From: Planctomyces sp.
Lineage (GTDB): Bacteria; Planctomycetota; Planctomycetia; Planctomycetales; Planctomycetaceae
DNA length: 54,808 bases
Direction: 5' to 3'
NCBI GenBank assembly: GCA_005798445.1
Contig: SYJG01000233.1
Span: 1-54,808, forward strand
The first letter of the stretch is position 1; every line of letters starts with the position of its first letter. Below are positions 32,019-40,752 of this stretch, piece by piece. The notes beneath the pieces are model-generated. The model was not told the origin of the DNA. It made no database searches and was given only the letters and a program-made list of their open reading frames with translations. Both the position numbers and the translations under genes were made by a program.

Positions 32019-34526
32019 TTAGTGGTTGAACAAGAACTCCTTCGTGTTGATCAGAGCCCAGAGAATATCCTCGTAGGCGATCTTCGGAGCGGCTTCGTGC
32101 TTGGCAAGATGAGCCAGCGCGATCTTCAACTCGTCGGCGTTTGGTTCGCGGGAATAGACCCAGCGGTACAACTCCTGAACCTTGACGTCGTGAGTGCGGG
32201 CCTTGTCGTTGGCCATCGTGGTCGCTCGGCCATTGCCGTTGGCGATCTTGTCCTGCACCTCGCTGCTGTTAAGCAGGTGCAGGCTTTGAGCGAGGTTCGC
32301 CTCTTGCGAGCGTTCGCATTCGCAGGCGGTGTCACCTTGCGGCTGCCCAAAAACCTTCAAAAAATACGGGCCGATGCTGGCGTCCGGCAGTTGCACAGCC
32401 TTCGTGCCGGGGGGCAACGAGCCGAAATTCTGGGTCGTGTTCGTGACACGGTGGAAGCCGTCGTAGAGGACTTCCGCGGTGAGACGCTTTGGGTAGTAGC
32501 GGGAGAAGTTTTGCTTGTCTTTCAAGTTGTAGTCATTTGGCAGCGAACTGAGCTGGTAGGTGCTCGATGAAGTGATTGTCTTGACCAGCCACTTCAGGTT
32601 GAAGCCGCTTTGAATGAATCCGGCGGCGAGATTGTTGAGCAGCTCCGGGTTCGATGGCGGATTCGTCTCACGCATGTCGTCTTCGGGTTCGACGATGCCT
32701 CGGTCGAAGAAATGCTTCCAGTACCGATTGACGACCGACTTGGCGAAGAACGGGTTGTTCTTGTCGGCCATCCAATCGACGAGGTAGTGCCGCGGGTCAC
32801 GTTCGGCTGGGATCTCCAACGCGGGCGAACCGAGTCCGGTCGGTTTGAGCGACTGTCCGTTACGCGGGTTTGTCGCGGCGGCCACGCCGTCGTTGTGGAA
32901 GACACGCTTGTCGCGAGAAGCTTTGGACATCCCCGGATCGAAGATGTTCTTCTTGCCGACGCGCGTGAAAAACGCGCTGAAGCCGTAGTAGTCGTTCTGG
33001 CTCCACTTCTCAAATGGATGGTGGTGACAGCGAGCACATTGAATTCGCAGGCCGAGGAATAACTGAGCGGTGTCTTCGACTTGCTCGTTGTTTTCATCGA
33101 CTTCGCGATACCAGACGACGGCCGGGTTCGTGGTCGAGTCCCCCGACGCGGTCAGCACTTCGCGGACGATTTGATCGTATGGCTTATTCTCGTACAGGTT
33201 CGACCAAATCCATTGATAGAAACCGTAGGTCGCGGCCGAATCGTCCGGGGCACGGTTCTTGTTTCGCAAGACGAGGTTCCACTTGTTGGCGAAGTAGTCG
33301 GCGTAGTCCGGCGAGTCAAGCAAGCGGTCGATGAATTTGTCACGCTTGGCTGGATCGGTGTCGGCAAGAAACGCTCGGACTTGCTCTTCGGTTGGCAGAG
33401 TACCGGTGACGTCGATTGAAACACGACGAAGGAACGTCGCGTCATCGGCAACTGGCGACGGCGGAATGCCGAGCACCTTCAATTTGCCGAAAACGGCCTC
33501 GTCGATGAAGCCTTTGCTGGCCGGAACGGCCGCGATGTCAGCACCCAGCGGAATCGTCGCGCGAAATGTCGAGACCTGACCTTGATACCGAGCCATAATT
33601 GCCACTTCGCCGGCAAGGTCAAGCGTCTTGATCATGCCGGTGTTGGTGGCCTCGGCCATTTCGGTGTCGTTGGCTTCGAACAACGCCATGCGCGTCACGT
33701 CTTCGGACGTGCCGTCGCTGTAGGTCGCGATGACCGTGATCTGTTGATCGGCTCCCCGATCCATGACGCGACCCTCCGGCAGGCACTTGATGCCGGCGAC
33801 GTAGGCGTCTTTGTCCGAACCGTAGGGCATCCCTTGCTCGACCCAGCGCGAGATCAGGCGGAACTCGTAGCTATCGACATCCATCCGCTTACCACCGCCG
33901 TGAGGCGAGCGGCCGGTGGCCTTCAGAAGCAACAGACTGTCGGACGGAGATGAGGGGAACAGACGTCGTCCGCGGTTCTCTTTGACGAGGAACTCGTGGT
34001 CTTCATCAGGGTAAAAACCAAGTAGCGAAAGCTTGAAACCGTTCTGCCCCGATGCCTTGCCGTGGCAACCGCCACTGTTGCAGCCGAGCTTCGTGAAGAT
34101 CGGGACGATTTGGTTCTTGAAATTGATCGGGATTTGGTTCGCGACCCCTTCGACGTGGATCGGAGTGGAGACATTCAACCCATTGCCGGTGACTTTGAGC
34201 GTCGCATCGCCGTCTTTGATTGGCGTGACCAAGCCCGTGGCATCCACGTTGACGATGCCAGCCGGTTCGGCGGAGTACTGCACCTTGCGGGTGTGGTCTC
34301 GAAACTGGCCGCTGGAATAACTCCCCGTGACATAGACCTGCTGGCGAGCGTCTCGGCTTCGCAGCACGATCGGCTTGCCTTCGGCGGTCGGCTCAATTTT
34401 GAGGGCCGACAGTTGGCCGGGGTCACCCAATCCCTTGGGCTTGGCTGGTTCCGCAAACACGGAGTGGAAGGTCGCGAAAGCACTCGCGACGGTCACGGAA
34501 TACAGCAAACGATTCGTCATCCTCAT
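32019..34526 (-). CDS. DUF1549/DUF1553 protein with Ig-like and cytochrome parts
   Basis: An 835-residue exported protein from ATG 34526, supported by GAGGAG eight bases upstream. A signal peptide ends near HSVFAEP. An Ig-like (Big_2-type) domain follows (QVYVTGSYSSGQFRDHTRKV to IHVEG). A haem-like motif with unusual spacing, GCNSGGCHGKASGQNGFKLS, is typical of this protein group. A second Ig-like domain precedes DUF1549 (FIDEAVFGKLKVLGI, PDYADYFANKWNLVLRNKNR), which includes QCARCHHHPFEKWSQNDYYG. The C-terminal DUF1553 has NNPFFAKSVVNRYWKHFFDR and YYPKRLTAEVLYDGFHRVT. It is the first gene of the minus-strand series running to the WD40 gene. Unlike the pair at 9-13 kb it has no DUF1501 partner nearby. 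Confidence 0.93.
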   Translation of the reverse strand: MRMTNRLLYSVTVASAFATFHSVFAEPAKPKGLGDPGQLSALKIEPTAEGKPIVLRSRDARQQVYVTGSYSSGQFRDHTRKVQYSAEPAGIVNVDATGLVTPIKDGDATLKVTGNGLNVSTPIHVEGVANQIPINFKNQIVPIFTKLGCNSGGCHGKASGQNGFKLSLLGFYPDEDHEFLVKENRGRRLFPSSPSDSLLLLKATGRSPHGGGKRMDVDSYEFRLISRWVEQGMPYGSDKDAYVAGIKCLPEGRVMDRGADQQITVIATYSDGTSEDVTRMALFEANDTEMAEATNTGMIKTLDLAGEVAIMARYQGQVSTFRATIPLGADIAAVPASKGFIDEAVFGKLKVLGIPPSPVADDATFLRRVSIDVTGTLPTEEQVRAFLADTDPAKRDKFIDRLLDSPDYADYFANKWNLVLRNKNRAPDDSAATYGFYQWIWSNLYENKPYDQIVREVLTASGDSTTNPAVVWYREVDENNEQVEDTAQLFLGLRIQCARCHHHPFEKWSQNDYYGFSAFFTRVGKKNIFDPGMSKASRDKRVFHNDGVAAATNPRNGQSLKPTGLGSPALEIPAERDPRHYLVDWMADKNNPFFAKSVVNRYWKHFFDRGIVEPEDDMRETNPPSNPELLNNLAAGFIQSGFNLKWLVKTITSSSTYQLSSLPNDYNLKDKQNFSRYYPKRLTAEVLYDGFHRVTNTTQNFGSLPPGTKAVQLPDASIGPYFLKVFGQPQGDTACECERSQEANLAQSLHLLNSSEVQDKIANGNGRATTMANDKARTHDVKVQELYRWVYSREPNADELKIALAHLAKHEAAPKIAYEDILWALINTKEFLFNH

Positions 34527-35134
34527 GGACTGCTCCTCTTTATGACGGAGTGGCATCGGGAGGTCATCCCGCGTGAGACCGAAACAATCGTTAAAGCCTC
34601 GAACCGTGAATTGATACGGTTACAAGGCAGATGTCAGTTTGGAGTCATGCTGTGACGTCAACGAGCATCGTCAACAGCGGGTGAGTCGTAATGTCAGACT
34701 TTGGCAGGCTAGGATTTGGCAGGAGATTCAAACTGGGGAAAGCTTAGGGTTTGGAATCAGCGGAGACAACATATCAACGTCCACTTGGTTGTCAATCGGC
34801 GTTCTGCGTTCCGGTCGATTTGGATTTCTGTCTTGGTTGTGGACAAACTGAACGCATCAGCCAGGACGATCGATTCGTATCGCGTTCTCAAAGGCCATCC
34901 GAAAAGCCCGTAGCCCGACCCCTTGTGGGTCGGAGGATTTTGAATGAGCGTCAATATCCTCAGGAAAATCAAATCCTCCGACCCACAAGGGGTCGGGCTA
35001 CAGAAGAAAGAACCACTTTTCGGATAGCCACTCAGATCACGCCAGCGCTTTCGCCGCAACGTTTCCTGCCGATACAGTATCCCGCGTGTGAGCAGTAGAC
35101 TTGAAGTCTCCAAGCTGTCGTAAAGGTTTTACTG
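34527..35134. other. Divergent intergenic region of 608 nt
   Basis: Between the divergent DUF1549/DUF1553 and kinase-like genes. It must hold promoters for both. Apart from the composite inverted repeat at 34893-35030 no gene, RNA or second repeat is visible; short reading frames on both strands have no ribosome site or family signal. Confidence 0.7.
34893..35030. repeat. Composite nested inverted repeat
   Basis: Inner arms 34911-34940 and 34971-35000 are perfect 30-nt inverted copies (core CCCGACCCCTTGTGGGTCGG) around a 30-nt loop. Outside them a second pair matches, GGCCATCCGAAAAG (34893-34906) against CTTTTCGGATAGCC (35017-35030), with one mismatch. One palindrome thus lies inside another, as if one element had inserted into the loop of a second. 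Confidence 0.9.
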
Positions 35135-36340
35135 ATGCACTGCGATCAGGTTCGTCAGAATGTCGTCAATGGCCGGTTAGTTCCCGTCGGAGCGTTTGAA
35201 ACGGCTTTGTCGGCCTGGTTGGCGACCAGCCATGCGTTGAGCGACGGTGAAGGGTTAATCCGGTTGTTGGTCAAGCAGCAGGTGTTGACTGAGTTTCAGG
35301 GGAAAGGACTGTTGGCCGGAATTCCCGGACCTTATCGATTGGGACCGTATGAAGTCTTCGATCGAGTGGCTGCGGGGCGATTGGGAATCGTGTTTCGCGC
35401 GCGACATCCGGAATTTGACCAACCAGTCGCTCTGAAGATATTTCCGATTGATGTGTGCAGCGACCGCGAGCAAGCCGCTCAATTGACTCGCGAACTTCGC
35501 ATTGCTGTGCAAACGGATCATCCCAACGTCGTTCGTACTTTTCAGATTGGCCGAGCTGGCGAGGCGGTCTACTCCGCGATTGAAGACTTGCAAGGTGAGA
35601 CGCTCTCGAATCGCCTGAAGCGAGAATCTTTGACCGCGACCCCATCACTACCGTTAGGGGAAGCTTGTCGGTTGATTCGAGAAGCCGCCTTGGGGATGTC
35701 GTATCTGCACGGTCTGGGGGTCGTGCTCCGAGACGTGCAACCTGCCAATTTGTGGCTGACACCTGCTCGGCAATTGAAAATCATGGAATTTGGGGCCGCG
35801 CACGATTCGCTCGAATTCCTCGACGACGCCGACTCAGTACCGACTGAGCACGCGGACGAACTTCGCTGGAATTTCGATTACGTTTCGCCCGAACAAGGAG
35901 ATGACCAAGATTCTGTCGATGTTCGAAGCGACATCTATTCGTTGGGCTGCGTGGCGTTTCATTGTTTGACGGGCCGCGTTGTCTTCACGGACAAGAACCC
36001 GCTGCGAAAGATGATTCGCCACGCTCGTGACCCAGCGCCGTCGGCTCGAGACTTCAATTCGTCGTTGCCCAGCGAAGTGGTTGATCTGCTCGTCAAAATG
36101 TTGTCGAAGAAGCCCTCCGATCGCCCCGTCGATGCGTCGCTCGTTGCGGCGGCTCTGGAGCCGTTCTGCGAGGTGGCGGACGTCGATGAAGAAATCAACG
36201 CGTGGGCGAGCGTTGAAGTGCGTCCTAGTTTTTTCGACTGGGTTTCGTCGGGTGGTACGTTCGAGCAGATCGAAAAGATCCCACAGGCGGAAACTGACCC
36301 AGCCATGGTCGAGTTCTTGAAATCCATGACCAGCGAGTAA
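35135..36340 (+). CDS. Ser/Thr kinase-like protein, probable pseudokinase
   Basis: A 401-residue soluble protein with the bacterial Hanks-type kinase fold. Retained: VALKIF (Lys101), TRELRI (Glu120), catalytic-loop Asp200 and Asn205 in LRDVQPANLWL, YVSPEQ, and RSDIYSLGCVAFHCLTG. Changed: the Gly loop is AAGRLGIVF; His-Arg-Asp is Leu-Arg-Asp; the catalytic-loop Lys is Gln202; and the metal-binding DFG is EFG (Glu218). These changes together suggest weak or no phosphotransfer. The first 65 residues (KQQVLTEFQGKGLLAGI) form an N-terminal helical segment common in planctomycete kinases of this type. The C-terminus is acidic without a membrane helix. A signalling scaffold is inference. Confidence 0.88.
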   Translation: MHCDQVRQNVVNGRLVPVGAFETALSAWLATSHALSDGEGLIRLLVKQQVLTEFQGKGLLAGIPGPYRLGPYEVFDRVAAGRLGIVFRARHPEFDQPVALKIFPIDVCSDREQAAQLTRELRIAVQTDHPNVVRTFQIGRAGEAVYSAIEDLQGETLSNRLKRESLTATPSLPLGEACRLIREAALGMSYLHGLGVVLRDVQPANLWLTPARQLKIMEFGAAHDSLEFLDDADSVPTEHADELRWNFDYVSPEQGDDQDSVDVRSDIYSLGCVAFHCLTGRVVFTDKNPLRKMIRHARDPAPSARDFNSSLPSEVVDLLVKMLSKKPSDRPVDASLVAAALEPFCEVADVDEEINAWASVEVRPSFFDWVSSGGTFEQIEKIPQAETDPAMVEFLKSMTSE

Positions 36341-36394
36341 CTCCCTTCGTGATCGGTGAGGAGCAACGTCCGACGGTGCTGACTCAAAAATGCA

Positions 36395-37621
36395 ATGACG
36401 ACAACACCGCCCAATTCGATTGACGACGCGCTGGCGGCTCTGCGAGCGGGACGGCTGGTGATTGTGATCGATGCGTCGGATCGCGAGAACGAGGGGGACT
36501 TCGTCGGCGCGGCCGAATCGATCACGGCCGAGCAAGTCGACTTCATGCTGACTCGCGGTCGCGGCGTGATGTGTGCTCCATTGACGCGCGACGTGGCCGA
36601 TCGACTGCGGTTGTCGCCGCTGGTCGCGGCCGAATCGAATTCATCGCCGAATCACACGCCGTTTTTGACGCCAGTCGATCATCGCGACTCCGGCACGGGC
36701 GTCAGTGCGGACAGCCGTGCGAAAACGTTGCGGGCCTTGGTCGATGGGAATTCGACCGCCAGCGATTTCGTCCGGCCGGGACATCTCAATCCACTGCTGG
36801 CCAAAGAGGGGGGCGTGCTTCGCCGAGCGGGGCACACCGAGGCGACCGTCGATTTGCTTCGCATCGCGGGGCTTCAGCCGGTTGGCGTGCTGATCGAGAT
36901 TCTCAGCCAAAAACACGCCGGCATGGCTGACCGCGCTGAGTTGGATGAGATCGCTGCTCAGAGCAACATCCCGATCATCACCATCGAAGATTTGATTCGT
37001 CATCGCCGCTTGCGCGAACGCCTTGTCACACGCGAGGTCGAGGTCTCGATGCCGCTGCGCGAGTACGGCCAGGTCACTGTCATTGCCTACAAGGTTGAGC
37101 ACGAAGATCAAGCACCACTCGCGCTGGTCTGGGGCGACCTGAAATCGGTCAAGGCTCCGCTGGTACGAATGCACTCCAGTTGCTTCACAGGCGACGTGCT
37201 CGACAGCTTGCGTTGCGATTGCGGCGATCAACTCCGTCTTGCGATGGACATGATCTCGCGAGACGGAATTGGAGCCGTCGTCTACTTGCCGCAAGAGGGA
37301 CGCGGCATCGGTTTAGTCGCGAAGCTCAAGGCGTATCAGCTTCAGGACCAAGGCATGGACACCGTCGAGGCGAATCACAAGCTCGGCTTCAAGGCTGATC
37401 AGCGCGATTACATGATCGGCCTGCAAATCCTGAAAGACCTCGGCCTGAGCCAGATTCGCATCTTGACCAACAACCCGAAGAAGCTCGAATCGTTCGAGCA
37501 CACCTGGGATCTGCACGTCGTCGAACAAGTCCCGATCATCGCGCCGCCTCACGAGCACCGGCAGAAATACATGGAGACGAAACGCGACAAGATGGGCCAC
37601 AAGCTGCCGCCGACAGACTGA
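36395..37621 (+). CDS. ribBA: Bifunctional DHBP synthase/GTP cyclohydrolase II
   Basis: A 408-residue riboflavin-pathway enzyme. The N-terminal half (about 1-200) makes 3,4-dihydroxy-2-butanone 4-phosphate from ribulose 5-phosphate: DASDRENEGDFVGAAE binds metal and substrate, and RAGHTEATVDLLRIAGL carries the His. The C-terminal half (about 205-400) opens GTP: VRMHSSCFTGDVLDSLRCDC with three zinc-ligand cysteines, YLPQEGRGIGLVAKLKAYQL, and TNNPKKLESFE. In the first half the usual T-P-F-T-V-S-V-D loop is TPFLTPVDHRDSGTGVSADS, a mild variation. Its stop (TGA) lies in the left end of an inverted repeat shared with the next, convergent gene. Confidence 0.95.
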   Translation: MTTTPPNSIDDALAALRAGRLVIVIDASDRENEGDFVGAAESITAEQVDFMLTRGRGVMCAPLTRDVADRLRLSPLVAAESNSSPNHTPFLTPVDHRDSGTGVSADSRAKTLRALVDGNSTASDFVRPGHLNPLLAKEGGVLRRAGHTEATVDLLRIAGLQPVGVLIEILSQKHAGMADRAELDEIAAQSNIPIITIEDLIRHRRLRERLVTREVEVSMPLREYGQVTVIAYKVEHEDQAPLALVWGDLKSVKAPLVRMHSSCFTGDVLDSLRCDCGDQLRLAMDMISRDGIGAVVYLPQEGRGIGLVAKLKAYQLQDQGMDTVEANHKLGFKADQRDYMIGLQILKDLGLSQIRILTNNPKKLESFEHTWDLHVVEQVPIIAPPHEHRQKYMETKRDKMGHKLPPTD

Positions 37622-37680
37622 GCGGCACGGCGTTAGCCGCCGGTGTATTCTGACGACCGGCGGCTAGCGCCGTACCGCTC
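37620..37680. repeat. Inverted repeat joining two convergent stop codons
   Basis: Arms 37620-37644 and 37656-37680 match at 23 of 25 positions (core CGTTAGCCGCCGGT and its complement) with an 11-nt loop. The left end overlaps the ribBA stop, the right end overlaps the stop of the convergent glycosyltransferase gene. It can serve as a terminator for both. Confidence 0.9.
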
Positions 37681-39493
37681 AGCGTCGGATCGCCATTCTC
37701 CAGCGACGCACATCTTCATCAGTCAGGTGATACACGTCGATTGACGCTCCGATGCGGTGTTTCGGCTCAAAGAACCAGAAGTACGAGAAGTCCTCGCCCG
37801 GATAAACTGAGCGAATGCCGCCGTGTCCGTCACGAGTCCAATGCGGCCGTCCCATCACGAAGTTCGCGCTCACCGCGTGCCAACCCGGGCGGGGAATGTT
37901 CGTCGGTGGTCTCTCGTAGCGCAGGCCGAGCGACTCCGGTGGCAGCGTGCCGAAATACGCAAGGCTTAGTGGTTCGACTTCGGAATGCTCGGCGAGGAAC
38001 CGCTTCAGCTCATGCAGGTCTTGGCCCCAATCGAGGTTTGAATCGAGCAGGTGAAAACGGCCCCCCTTAGTTCCGCCAGCCAACTCGTTGAAATACGCCA
38101 AGTATTCAGGATGCGATCGCCACGGATCGAAAAGCAACAGAAAGGCACCCGCCACGAGTGGTTGCCAACGAGTCTGCGGCCACGACCACTTCGCCGTGAT
38201 CTCGCTGGCGAATAGCAGCAGCAACGGAATCGCCGGCAGCACATAGCGAATGCCCAATTGCATTGGCGAGGAACTCGCAACGTAGAGCATCAGGAGAGCA
38301 GGAACGACGCTCCACATCCGCCGCCTCCAACAGCCGGCCGGCCGCGTTCGCACCGTCCCGACCACGGCCCACAGCATCAACATGTGGATCGAATGCGGCC
38401 ACTTGTAAAGCAGCGTCATCAAGTAGTAATTCCAGAATCCGTGGGTATCGACCAGTTCGCCATCCAGAAAGACCGGATGCTTCGAATCCATGATGGAAAC
38501 TTGCCAGTCGAATCCTTGGACGTAATCGCGCGGCAACGGGAGCGGCAGCGCGGCCAGCGAACCGAGGTTGGCTTGCCAGTCTATTGCCTGCCGGCTCGCA
38601 AACTGGAAATCCCGAATGGCTGTGCCCGTTCCGCGAAACAAGTACGCCGCGTTGAGACACAGCCACGCGGCGAGCAGCAGCGTTCCCCAACGTCGCAACA
38701 ACCTCTGCCACGTCTGCGATTCAACCGCCGCGTTGCGCCAGCGTTCAACAAACCACAAGCCGACGACCAGCGGCATGAGCAACACGTTCGTGAACTTCGC
38801 TGCTTGAGCCAGCCCCAAGAGCACTCCCGCAAGGACAGAATTCCAAGTGGTCGGTCGCTGAGCGAATCGCCAAGTCGCAAAGAGTGTCGCGATCCAAAAT
38901 GCAGCACCACCAGCATCCGTGGTCACGAGTGATCCGTGCGCAAGTACCGTTGGCTCGCGCGACCACAGCCACGCCACAAGACACGCGGCCCACGGTCCAT
39001 GCCATTCCCACGCCCAGCGAGCGAGCAACGCTCCCGCCGCGACCGTCAGCAACACGATCGGCAGCCGAGCGATCACGACGAATCGGTCGATGTTCGAGTG
39101 ATTCGCTGCCAGGAATTCGTCACCGATGCGAGTCAGGTCGCTCGTCGGTTCCGTGCGCGGTGATTCGGCCGACGTGAAGAGTAGCGGCCATGTCGCCCAC
39201 ATTCGCAACAGCGGTGGGTTGAGCGGCTCGACGTCGAAGCGGCCGGTTTTCCAATTCAGCAGGCCAACCGGGATGTGCCAGTATTCATCATGCGTGATCG
39301 TCAGCCGAACGGCCGTTAGCGTCATCACGACCGTTTGTCCGGCGAGCATCACAGCGATCGCGATGAATGCCCAAAGATTCGCGCGAGGCCGCCCAATACT
39401 AGCCCGACGCGCCAGCGAGGGATCGTCGGACACACGACCCTTCGACCCCTCGCTGGCGCTTCGGGCTAGTGTTTCGGGAGGACGGCCAGACAT
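37679..39493 (-). CDS. Glycosyltransferase family 39-like membrane protein
   Basis: A 604-residue integral membrane protein of the GT-C/PMT type, expected to move a sugar from a lipid carrier to an acceptor outside the membrane. After the first helix (LWAFIAIAVMLAGQTVVMTL) the outer loop carries THDEYWHIPVGLLNWKTGRF and PLNPPLLRMWATWPLLF, the pattern of this fold's acidic active site. About nine to ten helices follow, and a soluble C-terminal part includes SNLDWGQDLHELKRFLAEHS and LAYFGTLPPESLGLRYE. The first 40 residues (ETLARSASEGSKGRVSDDPS) are coded by an inverted repeat, so the N-terminus before the first helix is element-derived; an internal start after it is possible but no ATG with a good site is evident. 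Confidence 0.82.
   Translation of the reverse strand: MSGRPPETLARSASEGSKGRVSDDPSLARRASIGRPRANLWAFIAIAVMLAGQTVVMTLTAVRLTITHDEYWHIPVGLLNWKTGRFDVEPLNPPLLRMWATWPLLFTSAESPRTEPTSDLTRIGDEFLAANHSNIDRFVVIARLPIVLLTVAAGALLARWAWEWHGPWAACLVAWLWSREPTVLAHGSLVTTDAGGAAFWIATLFATWRFAQRPTTWNSVLAGVLLGLAQAAKFTNVLLMPLVVGLWFVERWRNAAVESQTWQRLLRRWGTLLLAAWLCLNAAYLFRGTGTAIRDFQFASRQAIDWQANLGSLAALPLPLPRDYVQGFDWQVSIMDSKHPVFLDGELVDTHGFWNYYLMTLLYKWPHSIHMLMLWAVVGTVRTRPAGCWRRRMWSVVPALLMLYVASSSPMQLGIRYVLPAIPLLLLFASEITAKWSWPQTRWQPLVAGAFLLLFDPWRSHPEYLAYFNELAGGTKGGRFHLLDSNLDWGQDLHELKRFLAEHSEVEPLSLAYFGTLPPESLGLRYERPPTNIPRPGWHAVSANFVMGRPHWTRDGHGGIRSVYPGEDFSYFWFFEPKHRIGASIDVYHLTDEDVRRWRMAIRR
39398..39470. repeat. Inverted repeat in the glycosyltransferase N-terminus, family C
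   Basis: Arms 39398-39421 and about 39447-39470 match at 23 of 24 positions (core CCCGACGCGCCAGCGAGGG) with a 25-nt spacer. It encodes LARSASEGSKGRVSDDPSLA, in frame, directly before the first membrane helix. The arm resembles the weaker copy at 42064-42146. Confidence 0.9.
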
Positions 39494-39514
39494 CGAACTA
39501 CCTTCTTCTCGCGT

Positions 39515-40573
39515 TCACAGCGAGTACGTCACGAACGGATTCTCACACGGATTGCCAAGGGTGACATGCAATCGACGCTGTTCCGGTTCGGCGATGATCG
39601 CAGAGACCGTCTTGCCGGATGGTCCGAGCATTGGTCCCTCCGGACCTGCGTGCGAATGGCGGCAGATGCTGACCGGATGCCCGTCGTGATCGGCGAGGAA
39701 CCGCTGCACGTCCGACAGTTCAATCGAGCCAAAACGGTTGTCGATCAACGCCCGCATCCGGTCGAGCCTCGGAAATGTGTCCTTCAAGCTGTGTTGAAAG
39801 TTCGCCTCGCAAGCGTGCTCAGAACAGAGGAAGTGGTTCGAGTGAACCAGAAACCGCTCTTGCAACTCCGGGACGAACGGCCCATCGCTGGTGAGTTCCA
39901 CATCGAGGATCGCTCCGCTGCCATCCGCCAGCATGTAGTTGCCATTCGAGCAAACCGAAAACTCGCGCATCAATTGCAACACGCCCCGCAACGAATGTTG
40001 TTCGAGGATCAATCGCTTGAGCGGATAGTGCGAGAGCGCAAACTTCCAGCTCGGCCCGCCGCCGAGTGCGTTCGCGAAGTGAGAGACACCATGCTCGTTG
40101 ATTCCGTGGTAGCCGAGCATTCCGCCAAAGGTCCACATCAGCATGGCCGGCTTATTGGTGGGCCGGAGTTTCAGCATGTAGCCGAAGTGTTCGAGTTCTG
40201 GAGGATTGTCGCTCGTCTGGCCGACAAAGGTTGTTTGAGTCGCCGTCCCGTGTGCGCCGATCGCAAATGTTGTACAAGCTCCGTCGGTGACCTGAGCCAG
40301 TTCGCCACGCATCTGAGCGACCAGTGCGTCGGCCAAAGTCAGCTTCGCTCCTTCCGCCAGTCCGCTCGCTTCCTCCAGTAGTGAGGGACAGGATTTCTCG
40401 AACAGCGATTGGAACCGCAACGCTCGTTGCCGAAGTTGCTCGCGTGTAAGTCGCAGCGACTGGGCGAGGAAATCCAAGTAGCCGCGAATCTGTTCCGCCG
40501 CCTGCTCGCCATGTTGGCGGCCGAGTTCGCGTGGCTCGCCGTGAGCTTCAAAGAATGGGTATTGCTGAGTCAT
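39515..40573 (-). CDS. C45 family autoproteolytic acyltransferase/hydrolase
   Basis: A 352-residue protein of the acyl-CoA:6-aminopenicillanate acyltransferase-like (peptidase C45) family of Ntn hydrolases. The likely self-cleavage and nucleophile site is TDGACTTFAIG, with Cys100. Family stretches: EPRELGRQHGEQAAEQIRGY at the N-terminus, FVGQTSDNPPELEHFGYML, GGMLGYHGINEHGVSHFANA, and DGHPVSICRHS near the C-terminus. No signal peptide is visible. Substrate is unknown; amide hydrolysis or acyl transfer is expected from the family. The start ATG 40573 lies 21 nt after, and on the same strand as, the glycosyltransferase gene downstream. Confidence 0.88.
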   Translation of the reverse strand: MTQQYPFFEAHGEPRELGRQHGEQAAEQIRGYLDFLAQSLRLTREQLRQRALRFQSLFEKSCPSLLEEASGLAEGAKLTLADALVAQMRGELAQVTDGACTTFAIGAHGTATQTTFVGQTSDNPPELEHFGYMLKLRPTNKPAMLMWTFGGMLGYHGINEHGVSHFANALGGGPSWKFALSHYPLKRLILEQHSLRGVLQLMREFSVCSNGNYMLADGSGAILDVELTSDGPFVPELQERFLVHSNHFLCSEHACEANFQHSLKDTFPRLDRMRALIDNRFGSIELSDVQRFLADHDGHPVSICRHSHAGPEGPMLGPSGKTVSAIIAEPEQRRLHVTLGNPCENPFVTYSL

Positions 40574-40650
40574 TTTAGTTCCTGAGTGAAGCGGCGGAGT
40601 ATAGAGTCCGCCGAGGATGTTTTCTTCGGCCGATGGCCGTCCGCCGAAAG

Positions 40651-40706
40651 CCGATGGCCGTGTTACCGTTTTCTCTTCGGTCTAAAAACGGTATCAAGGC
40701 CATCCG
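40651..40706. repeat. Inverted repeat, GCCGATGGCC...ACCGTTTT type
   Basis: Arms 40651-40673 and 40684-40706 match at about 19 of 23 positions, with a 10-nt loop. An extra GCCGATGGCCGT copy precedes it at 40629. It lies in the divergent gap between the C45 gene and the S1/P1 nuclease. A single-arm copy occurs at 18491-18530. Confidence 0.8.
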
Positions 40707-40752
40707 CGATAGGCGATCAGCAGTCGGCCGGACGATTTTCAAGGACTTTTCG

